A stretch of DNA of 64,000 nt from Devosia sp. (GCF_028290625.1 NZ_JAQGJM010000019.1:1-64000), one strand, 5' to 3'. Shown: positions 26,764 through 35,164, numbered from the stretch's first letter. Program-made: numbers and translations. The notes: a model not told the origin generated them from the sequence alone.

Positions 26764-27783
26764 ATGGCAAGCACTTTCCTCAGTTTCACCACCTGCAATA
26801 CCCTCAATCTCAACCTGCCCGGCAAGCCGGTCTATGCTGATGCCGACGGCTGGAGCGAACAGCAATACAATGCCAAGGTCGGCTGGCTCGGCCGCACCCT
26901 CGCCACCATGCAGGCCGATGTCTTCGGCTTCCAGGAACTCTGGCACGGCGACGCGCTCGACGATGTCCTGGCCCAGGCCCACCTTGAGGCCACTTACACG
27001 CCGCTCGTGCCCCCCAACCATGATGGCGGCCGTATCGTCTGCGCCGGCGCCGTGCGTAACGATCTGTTGCTTGGCGAGCCCGAATGGATCGAGCATTTCC
27101 CCGACAATTTTCGGCTCGAAAGCGAGGGCGACGACGCGCAGACGCCAGCCATCGCCGTGCGCATCAACAGTTTCTCCCGCCCGGTCCTGCACTTCACCGT
27201 CAAGCCGACTGCCAATGCCGTGCCGATCAATGTCTATGTCGTCCACTTCAAGTCCAAGAGCCCCACTCAGGTCTTCAAGGAAGACTGGTACGAGGCCGAA
27301 ACCTATTCCCGCCACGCCGAAGCGCTTGGCTCCGCCCTGTCCACCATCCGGCGGACAGCTGAAGCGGCCGCTTTCCGCATGCTGCTGGTCGAAAAGCTCC
27401 GCAACACCGACGAGCCAGTCGTCGTCCTTGGCGACATCAACGACGCCACGCTCTCCAACACCGCCAACATCCTCACTGGCCAGCCGAACTATCTATTCGG
27501 CCGCTCGGTCGGCGGCGGCGACGTCGATCTCTATACCGTCCAGACGCTGCAACAATACCGCAGCACGCGCGACGTCTACTACACGCACATCTTCAACAAT
27601 GAGCGCGAGTCGCTCGACCACATCCTGGTCAGCCAGGAATTCTACGACAATTCGCGCAAGCGGATCTGGTCGTTCCACAGCATGGATATCGCCAACGACC
27701 ATCTCAATGCCGACGATCACAAGACCTCCGGCACCACCGACCACGGTGTCGTCCGCGCCATCTTCAAGCTCGATCCCGCCTGA
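26764..27783 (+). CDS. Endonuclease/exonuclease/phosphatase-family protein
   Basis: A 339-residue protein with the EEP (DNase I / sphingomyelinase) fold. Visible motifs are FTTCNTLNLN near the start, FGFQELWH (metal-binding Glu, about residue 58), VVLGDINDA (about 225) and the C-terminal TDHGVV. It has no signal peptide. Substrates of this superfamily range from DNA to phospholipids and cannot be chosen here. It is not a known cobalamin gene, yet it lies between cobW and cobN, preceded by a cobN relic, so it was probably inserted. Its own inverted repeat lies upstream. Confidence 0.85.
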   Translation: MASTFLSFTTCNTLNLNLPGKPVYADADGWSEQQYNAKVGWLGRTLATMQADVFGFQELWHGDALDDVLAQAHLEATYTPLVPPNHDGGRIVCAGAVRNDLLLGEPEWIEHFPDNFRLESEGDDAQTPAIAVRINSFSRPVLHFTVKPTANAVPINVYVVHFKSKSPTQVFKEDWYEAETYSRHAEALGSALSTIRRTAEAAAFRMLLVEKLRNTDEPVVVLGDINDATLSNTANILTGQPNYLFGRSVGGGDVDLYTVQTLQQYRSTRDVYYTHIFNNERESLDHILVSQEFYDNSRKRIWSFHSMDIANDHLNADDHKTSGTTDHGVVRAIFKLDPA

Positions 27784-27810
27784 TCGATCGCAAGCTGGGG
27801 GGAGGGGCTG

Positions 27811-30800
27811 ATGCACCTCCTCTCCGCCCAGGCCGGCGCCATCCAGCAGGAAGGCGAGGCCATCGACCTCGCCCAGTCCGCCGGCGCCCTGATCTTTGCT
27901 TCCGCCGCCGATAGCGAACTGGCCATGCTCGCCGCCGCCGCCGATCGCGCCGGCGAAACCAAGCTGCGCCTCGCCAACACCCTGCGCCTCAGCCACAATC
28001 TGTCGGTCGATCTCTGGCTCGATCAGACCGTTTCGCACGCCCGCCTCGTCGTCCTCCGCCTCATCGGCGGCGTGGCCTATTTCCAATACGGCGTCGACGA
28101 ACTCACCGCGCTGTGCGCCAACCATCGCATTCCGCTGGTCCTCCTCCCCGGCGACGCCAACCCTGACCCAATCCTGCAATCGCGCTCCACGATCCACCCC
28201 GACGACTGGCAGCGCCTACATTCGCTCCTGATTGCCGGCGGCCCGGACAATGCCGATGCGCTGCTGCAGGCATTCAAGCTTTTGGCGGCCCCTTCCTCAC
28301 CTCACCCCTCCGGGGAGAGGTCGCCGGCAAAGCCGGCGGGTGAGGGGCCCTTGCTCGCTACTTTAACGCCCGCCCCCTTCGCCCGCTTCGGCCTCTGGCA
28401 CCCCGCCCTTGGCATGACCGATGAGGTCGGGCTCCGCGCACAACTAGAGGCGAACCGTCCCCACGTCCCCATCCTCTTCTATCGCGCCGCGCTCGAAGGC
28501 GCCGGCACCGCCACCATCACCGCCCTCATCGCCGAGCTGGAGCGCCAGCACCTTGCCCCGGTCCCCGTCCTCGTTTCCTCCCTCAAGGAACTCCCCTGCG
28601 TCCGCTTCGTGCAGAACGCCCTGAGCGCGTTCCCGCCCGCCGCCATTTTCAACCTCACCGGCTTCGCCCTCGGGCTCGACGCGCTTGACGCTAAGTCCAA
28701 CCCCTTTGCCACCACCGACGCGCCCGTGATCCAACTGATCCAGTCCGGCCGCTCCGAGGGGCAGTGGCTTGCCGATCCGCAAGGCCTGTCCTCCAAGGAC
28801 ATGGCCATGTTCCTGGTCATGCCCGAACTCGACGGGCGACTGGGCGGACTGATCGTTGGTCACAAGGCCGATGCCGTCTGGCACGAGCGCTGCCAGGTTC
28901 CGCTGACAGCCTACACCCCCGACCATTCCGGCATCAGCCGCGCCGTCGCCCTCGCCTCCAACTGGTCCCGCCTCCGCGTCGCAGCCCGCGCCGAACGCAA
29001 GGTGGCCCTCGTCCTCGCCAATTACCCCATCCGCGATGGGCGATTGGCGAATGGCGTGGGATATGATGCCCCGCAATCCACGGTGGAGATGCTCAAAGCC
29101 CTGGCGACCGCCGGCTATGATCTTTCTTCACCTCTCCCTTCGGGGGAGGGGTCGGCCGCGACGCGGCCGGGTGAGGGGGCCTTTCCCGCAACTGGCAACG
29201 CGTTGATCGAGCAGCTCCAGTCCGGCCCCACCAACGCCAATCCTACTCGCGGGTCATCCCCCGCCACCCTGACGCTCGCTCGCTACCGCACCCTGTTCGC
29301 CATGCTCCCGCCCAAAATCCAGCCCGAAGTCACCACCCGCTGGGGCGACCCCGCCACCGACCCCTTCGTGCGCGAAAACACCTTCCACCTTCCCGCCCTC
29401 ATCTTCGGCAACGTCGCCATCTTGCTCCAGCCCGCCCGCGGCTATCAGCTCGACGAAACCACCAGCTATCACGACCCCGCTCTGGTCCCACCCCACGCCT
29501 ACCTCGCCGCCTATCTCTGGCTGCGCCACGAGTTCGGTGCGCATGCGTTGATCCACAACGGCAAGCACGGCACGCTCGAATGGCTCCCCGGCAAGGCCAC
29601 TGCGCTGGATGACGCCAGCTATTCGGACGCCCTCTGGGGTCAGCTTCCGCACCTCTACCCGTTCATCGTCAACGACCCCGGCGAGGGCACTCAGGCCAAG
29701 CGCCGCACCGGCGCTGTCATCATCGATCACTTGGTTCCCCCGCTGACCCGCGCCGAAATCTACGGTCCCCTCAAGGACCTCGAGGCACTGCTCGACGAAT
29801 ACTATGCTGCCTCCGGCATGGATCGTCGCCGGCTGGCGGACCTGCGTCGCCGCATCCTCGATTTCACCCGCGACGCCCGCCTCGATCGCGACATCGGCCT
29901 GCCCGAGGACGAAACCGCCGCCCTGATCAAGATCGACAATTTCCTCTGCGACCTGAAGGAGGCCCAAATCCGCGACGGCCTCCACATCTTCGGCCAGTCG
30001 CCGCAGGGCGATGTCGAGCGTGACCTGACCGTCGCGCTCGCCCGCGTCCCGCGTGGGGACAACGGGGGCAAGGATGCGTCCCTGATCCGCGCCCTGGCCG
30101 ATGACCTCAAGCTGGGCTTCGATCCCCTGACTGCCAAACTGGGCGAGCCGTGGACCGGACCTGTTCCCATCTCACCCCGCCCACCGGCAGACACCAATTT
30201 TCGTACTGTCGGCGACGTCGTCGAACACCTGGAATCCATCGCCTCACGCTTGGTCGATGGCGAGGCTCCACCCGCCGACTGGACCGCCACCCACGCCGTT
30301 CTGGCCACCGTCAACGAGATCATCCGCCCCCGGCTCGCCGCCTCCGGCCCGGCCGAAATGCAGGCGCTGCTCGACAGCCTCGATGGCAAGTTCATCGCCC
30401 CCGGGCCCTCCGGCGCCCCCTCGCGCGGCCGGCTTGATGTTCTCCCCACCGGCCGCAACTTCTACTCGGTCGACAATCGCGCCATCCCGACGCCAACGGC
30501 TTGGGAACTTGGCAAAAAATCCGCCGAAAGCCTGGTCCTCCGCCACTTCCAGGATCACGGCGTCTATCTCAAATCGGTCGCCCTCTCGGTCTGGGGCACC
30601 GCCAACATGCGCACCGGCGGCGACGATATCGCCCAGGCGCTAGCGCTGATCGGCGCACGTCCCACCTGGGACCCGTCGTCCCTCCGCGTCTCCGGCTACG
30701 AAATCATCCCGCTGCCGCGCCTCGACCGCCCCCGCGTCGACGTCACCCTGCGCATTTCCGGCTTCTTCCGCGATGCCTTCCCGGCCCAGATCGCCCTGGT

Positions 30801-31626
30801 CGACCGCGCCGTCCGCGCCATTGGCGCCCTCGACGAACCCACTGAAGACAACCCCATCGCCGCCCGCATGCGCACCGACGCGCTAGGCCTGATGGCCGAG
30901 GGCAACTCCGAGCGTGACGCGGCGCTTGCCGCCGGCCACCGAATTTTCGGTTCAAAGCCAGGCACTTACGGTGCCGGCCTGTCCGCCCTGATCGATTCGG
31001 GCACGTGGACAACAAAAGCCGATCTCGCCAACCGCGCCCTCGATTGGGGCCAATATGCATACGGCGCCCAGGCCGCGGGAGTGCCCGAACGCGCCCGTTT
31101 CGCCGCTCGCCTGTCTGACCTCGACGCGGTCATCCACAATCAGGACAATCGCGAACACGACCTGCTCGACAGCGACAATTACTACCAGTTCGAAGGTGGC
31201 CTCGCCGCCGCCGCCGAAATGCTAAGTGGAACCAAGCCTCTAGGCTATCACAACGACCATTCCCGCCCCGAACGGCCGCTGATCAAGACGCTGGAGGAGG
31301 AAATTTCCTTCGTCATGCGCTCGCGCGTGGTCAATCCGAAATGGCTCAACGGCGTCAAGCGCCACGGCTATAAGGGCGCGTTCGAGATCATCGCCACACT
31401 CGATTTCATGTTCGCCTTCGCCGCCACCACCGGCGCGGTCAAAAGCCACCATTTCGATCTGGCCTTCGAGGCCTTCGTCGAAGATCAGGCCACCCGTGAT
31501 TTCATCAAGCAAAACAACCGCTTCGGCTATGACGAACTGATCGCGAAATTCAACGAGGCCCGCCAGCGCGGCCTCTGGACCCCACGCTCCAATTCCGCCT
31601 ACGCTTATATGGAGGAGACACCATGA
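27811..31626 (+). CDS. cobN: Cobaltochelatase subunit CobN
   Basis: A 1271-residue large subunit of the aerobic cobaltochelatase CobNST, which inserts Co(II) into hydrogenobyrinic acid a,c-diamide using ATP. The central VPPHAYLAAYLWLRHEFGA and HNGKHGTLEWLPGKA, and SYEIIPLPRLDRPRVDVTLR-like segments with DNYYQFEGGLAAAAEMLSG near the end are diagnostic. Two stretches (about residues 161-180 and 438-457) are encoded by palindromic repeats and read SSPxPSGExS; both are in linkers. Strong GGGGGAGGGG ribosome binding site before the ATG. It overlaps cobO by 4 bp. cobS and cobT are not in the window. Confidence 0.97.
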   Translation: MHLLSAQAGAIQQEGEAIDLAQSAGALIFASAADSELAMLAAAADRAGETKLRLANTLRLSHNLSVDLWLDQTVSHARLVVLRLIGGVAYFQYGVDELTALCANHRIPLVLLPGDANPDPILQSRSTIHPDDWQRLHSLLIAGGPDNADALLQAFKLLAAPSSPHPSGERSPAKPAGEGPLLATLTPAPFARFGLWHPALGMTDEVGLRAQLEANRPHVPILFYRAALEGAGTATITALIAELERQHLAPVPVLVSSLKELPCVRFVQNALSAFPPAAIFNLTGFALGLDALDAKSNPFATTDAPVIQLIQSGRSEGQWLADPQGLSSKDMAMFLVMPELDGRLGGLIVGHKADAVWHERCQVPLTAYTPDHSGISRAVALASNWSRLRVAARAERKVALVLANYPIRDGRLANGVGYDAPQSTVEMLKALATAGYDLSSPLPSGEGSAATRPGEGAFPATGNALIEQLQSGPTNANPTRGSSPATLTLARYRTLFAMLPPKIQPEVTTRWGDPATDPFVRENTFHLPALIFGNVAILLQPARGYQLDETTSYHDPALVPPHAYLAAYLWLRHEFGAHALIHNGKHGTLEWLPGKATALDDASYSDALWGQLPHLYPFIVNDPGEGTQAKRRTGAVIIDHLVPPLTRAEIYGPLKDLEALLDEYYAASGMDRRRLADLRRRILDFTRDARLDRDIGLPEDETAALIKIDNFLCDLKEAQIRDGLHIFGQSPQGDVERDLTVALARVPRGDNGGKDASLIRALADDLKLGFDPLTAKLGEPWTGPVPISPRPPADTNFRTVGDVVEHLESIASRLVDGEAPPADWTATHAVLATVNEIIRPRLAASGPAEMQALLDSLDGKFIAPGPSGAPSRGRLDVLPTGRNFYSVDNRAIPTPTAWELGKKSAESLVLRHFQDHGVYLKSVALSVWGTANMRTGGDDIAQALALIGARPTWDPSSLRVSGYEIIPLPRLDRPRVDVTLRISGFFRDAFPAQIALVDRAVRAIGALDEPTEDNPIAARMRTDALGLMAEGNSERDAALAAGHRIFGSKPGTYGAGLSALIDSGTWTTKADLANRALDWGQYAYGAQAAGVPERARFAARLSDLDAVIHNQDNREHDLLDSDNYYQFEGGLAAAAEMLSGTKPLGYHNDHSRPERPLIKTLEEEISFVMRSRVVNPKWLNGVKRHGYKGAFEIIATLDFMFAFAATTGAVKSHHFDLAFEAFVEDQATRDFIKQNNRFGYDELIAKFNEARQRGLWTPRSNSAYAYMEETP
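28291..28350 (+). repeat. Palindromic repeat inserted in frame in cobN (copy 1)
   Basis: The DNA reads CCTCACCTCACCCCTCCGGG-GAGAGG, then the hairpin GCCGGC-AAA-GCCGGC, then GGGTGAGGGGCC. It has an outer CTCACCC/GGGTGAG stem and two inner hairpins. It is nearly the same as the intergenic unit at 56209-56266. It encodes SSPHPSGERSPAKPAGEG in a CobN linker without breaking the frame. Confidence 0.85.
29123..29182 (+). repeat. Palindromic repeat inserted in frame in cobN (copy 2)
   Basis: The DNA reads TTCTTCACCTCTCCCTTCGG-GGGAGGGG, the hairpin GGCCGCG-A-CGCGGCC, then GGGTGAGGGGGCC. It has the same order of stems and the same orientation as copy 1, and it is read in the same frame, giving SSPLPSGEGSAATRPGEG. 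It lies in the linker before NALIEQLQSGPTN, where other CobN proteins as I recall them are about 15-20 residues shorter. Confidence 0.85.
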
Positions 31627-32264
31627 TCGACCGCGCGCCCAAGAAAACCGACCTGATGAGCGAAGCCGAGCGCGATGCCTATCATGCCGAAAAGATGCGC
31701 AAGAAGAAGGATGCGCGCGACAAGATCCTGTCGACGAAGACCGACGAGAAGGGCCTGCTGATCGTCCATACCGGCAAGGGCAAGGGAAAATCCACGGCCG
31801 CTTTCGGCATGGTGTTCCGCGCCATCGGCCACGGCTTCAAGGTCGGTGTGGTTCAGTTCGTCAAGGGCGCCTGGGATACCGGCGAGCGCGATATCCTGCT
31901 GAAATTCCCCGAGTTGGTCACCATCAACGCCATGGGCGAAGGCTTCACTTGGGAAACCCAGGACCGCCAGCGCGACCTAGCCGCCGCCCGCGCCGCCTGG
32001 GAACAGGCCAAGGCGCTGATCATGGACGAGAGCTACAAGCTCGTGCTGCTCGACGAGCTGAATATCTGCCTGCGCTACGATTATCTTCCGATCGAGGAAG
32101 TCGTGGCGTTCCTCAAGCAGAAGCCGCACGACACCCACGTCATCGTCACCGGCCGCAATGCGAAGGACGAACTGATTGAAATCGCAGATCTGGTCACCGA
32201 AATGACCGAGATCAAGCACCATTTCCGCGCTGGGGTGAAGGCCCAGGCGGGCATCGAGTTCTAG
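31623..32264 (+). CDS. cobO: Cob(I)yrinic acid a,c-diamide adenosyltransferase
   Basis: A 213-residue ATP:corrinoid adenosyltransferase of the CobO/BtuR type. The P-loop TGKGKGKST is at residues 50-58, followed by VGVVQFVKGAWDTGER and the LLDELNICLRYDYL motif; the C-terminus AGVKAQAGIEF is typical. It attaches the adenosyl group to the cobalt just after chelation, which fits its coupling to cobN (ATGA overlap). It is the last gene of the riboswitch-controlled operon and its stop overlaps that of the convergent gene. Confidence 0.96.
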   Translation: MIDRAPKKTDLMSEAERDAYHAEKMRKKKDARDKILSTKTDEKGLLIVHTGKGKGKSTAAFGMVFRAIGHGFKVGVVQFVKGAWDTGERDILLKFPELVTINAMGEGFTWETQDRQRDLAAARAAWEQAKALIMDESYKLVLLDELNICLRYDYLPIEEVVAFLKQKPHDTHVIVTGRNAKDELIEIADLVTEMTEIKHHFRAGVKAQAGIEF

Positions 32265-32740
32265 CAAACGCTTTGGAGCGAGCCCACCAGCTTGTCCACC
32301 ACGCCGTTCATGCGCGCTATGTCGCGCGCCGAATGTTCCAGGCGGAATGCCGCGTAGCTCTGCCGGTCGCACAGCAGGATCATGCGCTGGTAGAGGATGC
32401 GAGAACCCTTGATGGCGGAGAAGCTGGCCCATTCCGGCGTCACCGCCTGATAAGTCACGTTCCAGGTGCCGGCCTCGTCCTGCTCCATGTGCCATTTGAC
32501 CTCGGCTTCGAAGCTTTCGTTGCCCACGCCGAGCAGGCCGCCCCAGATTGTCAGCCGCTGCGCGCCCCGGCGATGCTGAAATTCCTGCCCGTCGCCATTG
32601 TCGCTTTCGCCCTGGCCCAGAAAATCCGGCGGGATGGCAACGCTGTAGCCATAGCGGTCATTGTCGTAGTGACCCCAATCCTGGGCCGAAGCGGGACCCA
32701 CAAGTAGGGCAAGCAGAAAGGCGAAAATCAGTGTGCGCAT
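32261..32740 (-). CDS. Secreted protein of unknown function
   Basis: A 159-residue exported protein: the signal peptide MRTLIFAFLLALLVGPASA is cleaved before QDWGHYDNDRYGYSVAIPPD. The mature domain (RYGYSVAIPPDFLGQG ... RILYQRMILLCDRQSYAAF) resembles small periplasmic proteins seen in alphaproteobacteria. Two cysteines (in LLCDR and at the C-terminal SVC) could form a disulphide. No function is known. It converges on cobO with a 4-bp overlap. Confidence 0.7.
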   Translation of the reverse strand: MRTLIFAFLLALLVGPASAQDWGHYDNDRYGYSVAIPPDFLGQGESDNGDGQEFQHRRGAQRLTIWGGLLGVGNESFEAEVKWHMEQDEAGTWNVTYQAVTPEWASFSAIKGSRILYQRMILLCDRQSYAAFRLEHSARDIARMNGVVDKLVGSLQSVC

Positions 32741-32788
32741 GCGCTAGATTTGCCTGCACGGGCCCAACCCAGCAAGTCAAAACATCAT

Positions 32789-33691
32789 TCAGAGCACCAC
32801 GATTCCGGCATGCTTGGCCTTGTTTTCAGGCTCCACATGGATGGTGATCTGAATGTCCTCAACCGCCTCATGCAGCTTTGCTTCGATATTGTCGCAGATC
32901 GCATGTGCCGCATCTACGCTCATCGCGCCCGGAACCACCAGGTGGAAATCGATGAAGGTCAGCGACCCGGCCTGCCGCGTGCGGATATCATGCGCCTCGA
33001 TCGCGCCATCGGCATTGCTGGCAATGACCTCGCGGATGCGCTTGAGCCGATCCGGCGGCGTCGCGGCGTCCATCAGCCCGCCAACGCTATCGCGCATCAC
33101 GCCCCAGCCCGACCACAAAATGTTCAGCGCCACAAGACCCGCCAGGATGGGATCCAGCACCGCCCAGCCGGTCAAAAGCACCAACACCAGTCCGATCAGC
33201 ACGCCGACGGTCGAGATCACATCTGTCAGCAGATGCTTGCCATCGGCTTCCAGCGCCGGCGAGCGCACCTTGCGGCCGTAGCGGATCAGAACGAACGCCC
33301 AGACGACGTTGATCGCCGTCGCGCCCAGGCTGATGGCAAGGCCCTGCGCCGGTGCCATTGGCAGGTGCGGCGCAAAAAAGCCGAGTATCGCCTCGCGCAT
33401 GATCAGGATTGCCGCCACGATGATCATGACGCCCACGATCACCGCCGAGAAATATTCGGCCTTGTGATAGCCATAGGGCAGGGCGGCGTCGGCCGGCTTT
33501 TGTGCCAGCCGCACCGCGATCAGGGCAACGATGGCGGTGACCACGTTGACGATCGATTCCAGCGCGTCCGAATACAGCGCCACCGATTCCGTGGTCCACC
33601 AGGCCAGCAATTTGAGCCCGAGCACGACCAGCCCGACCACCAGGCTCAACGCGGCAATCGTCACCGTCTTGTTTGCCGCTGCAATTGCCAA
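32789..33691 (-). CDS. Cation diffusion facilitator (CDF) family transporter
   Basis: A 300-residue divalent-metal exporter with six helices (TIAALSLVVGLVVLGLKLLA first) and the CDF cytoplasmic domain (about 210-290; IEAHDIRTRQAGSLTFIDFH). The transport site in the second helix reads E45-x3-N49 in place of the D-x3-D of FieF or H-x3-D of zinc CDFs; the fifth helix keeps H-x3-D (KHLLTD). The metal is therefore uncertain. The start is a TTG at 33691. Its place between cobO and cobE may hint at cobalt or a related metal, but it is divergent and not in the operon. Confidence 0.87.
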   Translation of the reverse strand: MAIAAANKTVTIAALSLVVGLVVLGLKLLAWWTTESVALYSDALESIVNVVTAIVALIAVRLAQKPADAALPYGYHKAEYFSAVIVGVMIIVAAILIMREAILGFFAPHLPMAPAQGLAISLGATAINVVWAFVLIRYGRKVRSPALEADGKHLLTDVISTVGVLIGLVLVLLTGWAVLDPILAGLVALNILWSGWGVMRDSVGGLMDAATPPDRLKRIREVIASNADGAIEAHDIRTRQAGSLTFIDFHLVVPGAMSVDAAHAICDNIEAKLHEAVEDIQITIHVEPENKAKHAGIVVL

Positions 33692-33867
33692 AATATTGCC
33701 CTGTTGACTCCGGCCAGTTTACGCGACCGCCAAGACTGGGGCATAACGCTCCCCGCCCACTCGCGCAAGTCATTGTATTTGCAAATCATTTTCAGAAGCA
33801 TTCCGAACTGGGCAGCGGCTGGCAAGCCTTTGATTGACCACGCGGTTTGCTCGGCCTAGAACCAATC

Positions 33868-33985
33868 CAATTGCAGCGTTCCCTCAAGGAACTGAAACAG
33901 AGTCCGGTGCGGTCGACCCAAATCGGGGACCAAGTCCGGAGCTGCTCCGGTCTTTTGCGAACCTGCCTCTTGCGTTCAAAGAGGC
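33868..33985 (+). promoter_or_regulatory. Candidate second cobalamin riboswitch, upstream of cobE
   Basis: A core alignable with the riboswitch at 23884-24070: CGGTGCGG-N3-ACCCA-N-ATC-GGGG-A-CCAA-N2-CCGGA-GCTGCTCC (33905-33948). Stems are visible: GTTCC-CTCAA-GGAAC (33878-33892); GGTC-GA-CCC with GGG-GACC (33911-33931); CCGG (33904-33907) with CCGG (33936-33939). A hairpin GCCTCT-N9-AGAGGC (33965-33985) buries the likely cobE ribosome binding site 4 bp before the ATG. The B12 box and the long peripheral arm of the first riboswitch are missing, so this may be a short variant class. Confidence 0.55.
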
Positions 33986-33989
33986 GATC

Positions 33990-34502
33990 ATGGCCAAGCC
34001 TGCCCCATCGGCATCGGGTTTCGATGCCGCTACAACGCCACCCATTGTCGTCGGCATCGGCTGCCGCCGCGGCGTCGCGGTCGACGAAATCATCGCTTTG
34101 GTTGAAGACGCCTTTGCTACCGCCAACCAATCGGTATCCCTGCTCGTGGCCATCGCCTCGTTGGATCGCAAGGCGGCCGAGCCCGGCCTTGTAGCCGCCG
34201 CAGCCTATTTCCGCATCCCCCTCAGAACCTTCACGGCCATCGAGCTAGCGGTCTCGGAAGCCAGCGTTTCCACCAAAATCCAGACTCTAGTCGGCACGCC
34301 AAGCGTTGCCGAAGCCGCGGCCCTACGCGCCGGGTCGCTCCTCACGCCGAAGCTCAAATCCGCCCACGCCACCTGCGCGCTGGCTCTCACCGGCCCCGAT
34401 TTCGATCTTGCCAGCTTCGGTCAGGCTGCTCCCGGCAATACGCCCGCTTCCACCGCCAGCATGGCCGCATCGAGGTCGCTGACCTCCAATGCCGGGCCAT
34501 AG
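33990..34502 (+). CDS. cobE: Cobalamin biosynthesis protein CobE (CbiG C-terminal family)
   Basis: A 170-residue protein whose core IVVGIGCRRGVAVDEIIALV (about 19-38), VAIASLDRKAAEPGL and AEAAALRAGS ... SAHATCALAL matches CobE / the C-terminal domain of CbiG, which acts in corrin ring synthesis. The family normally ends at about the ATCALA segment (residue ~133); here some 35 residues follow and the last 82 bp overlap the 3' end of cobK on the other strand. The start at ATG 33990 lies just after the hairpin that may hide its ribosome binding site. Confidence 0.85.
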   Translation: MAKPAPSASGFDAATTPPIVVGIGCRRGVAVDEIIALVEDAFATANQSVSLLVAIASLDRKAAEPGLVAAAAYFRIPLRTFTAIELAVSEASVSTKIQTLVGTPSVAEAAALRAGSLLTPKLKSAHATCALALTGPDFDLASFGQAAPGNTPASTASMAASRSLTSNAGP

Positions 34503-35164
34503 GCGGGCCGCGCGATCATGATCACCTTGACCCCCAATCGCCGCGCCGCCTCGAGCTTGGCCGCGGTCTGCCCGCCGCCCGAATTCTTGGTAACCAGATG
34601 AGTGATTCCCTCGCGCTCCATCAATTGCAGCTCGCCCATCAGCTCGTAGGGCGGTCGCGCCAGCAGGAGGCTGGCATGCCGCGGCAGTTCGAACGCCGGC
34701 GGCTCGATCAACCGCACCACGAACTGGCAATCGTCGCGCTGCAGAAACGCCTCCAGCCCCATATGGCCGGTGGTCAGCAACACGTCGGCATTGGGGGGCA
34801 GCGCCGCCGCGGCCTCGGCCACCGTTTGCAGCGTCAGCCAATCATCGCCCTCGCGCTGCTGCCAGGCCGGGCGCATGAATCGCACCAGGGGAACGCCGGT
34901 CACTTTGGCGGCCGTCACCGCATTGATCGAAATCAACCCCGCATAGGGATGGGTCGCGTCCACCAGCCGCTCGGTGCCGACGGCGCGCATATAGGCGCAA
35001 AGCCCCGGAATGCCGCCGAATTTGCCCATGCGAATATCGCCTTCGGGCAATTTCGGATCGGTCGTGCGTCCCGCCAGCGACGACATCACATCGTGCCCCT
35101 TGGCGACCAGCCGGTTGGCCAGTTCGCGCGCTTCCGCCGTTCCGCCCAGAATCAGGATTTTCAT
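34421..35164 (-). CDS. cobK: Precorrin-6A reductase
   Basis: A 247-residue enzyme that reduces precorrin-6A to dihydroprecorrin-6 (precorrin-6B) with NADPH. It starts MKILILGGTAEARELANRLV, has DATHPYAGLISINAV, LTTGHMGLEAFL and HLVTKNSGGGQTAAKLEAAR, all typical of CobK/CbiJ. The start at ATG 35164 is that of the family. It is transcribed alone on the minus strand, divergent from cobA (77-bp gap), and its 3' end overlaps cobE. Confidence 0.95.
   Translation of the reverse strand: MKILILGGTAEARELANRLVAKGHDVMSSLAGRTTDPKLPEGDIRMGKFGGIPGLCAYMRAVGTERLVDATHPYAGLISINAVTAAKVTGVPLVRFMRPAWQQREGDDWLTLQTVAEAAAALPPNADVLLTTGHMGLEAFLQRDDCQFVVRLIEPPAFELPRHASLLLARPPYELMGELQLMEREGITHLVTKNSGGGQTAAKLEAARRLGVKVIMIARPAYGPALEVSDLDAAMLAVEAGVLPGAA

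Noticed and set aside
26282..27811. A 509-codon plus-strand frame across the EEP gene
   Set aside because: It overlaps the EEP gene in another frame and its product is Ser/Pro/Arg-rich; it only happens to include the cobN relic peptide.
28261..29200. Possible frameshifts or sequencing errors in cobN because of odd low-complexity peptides
   Set aside because: The reading frame is continuous and family sequence resumes on both sides of each segment; the DNA matches a dispersed palindromic repeat.
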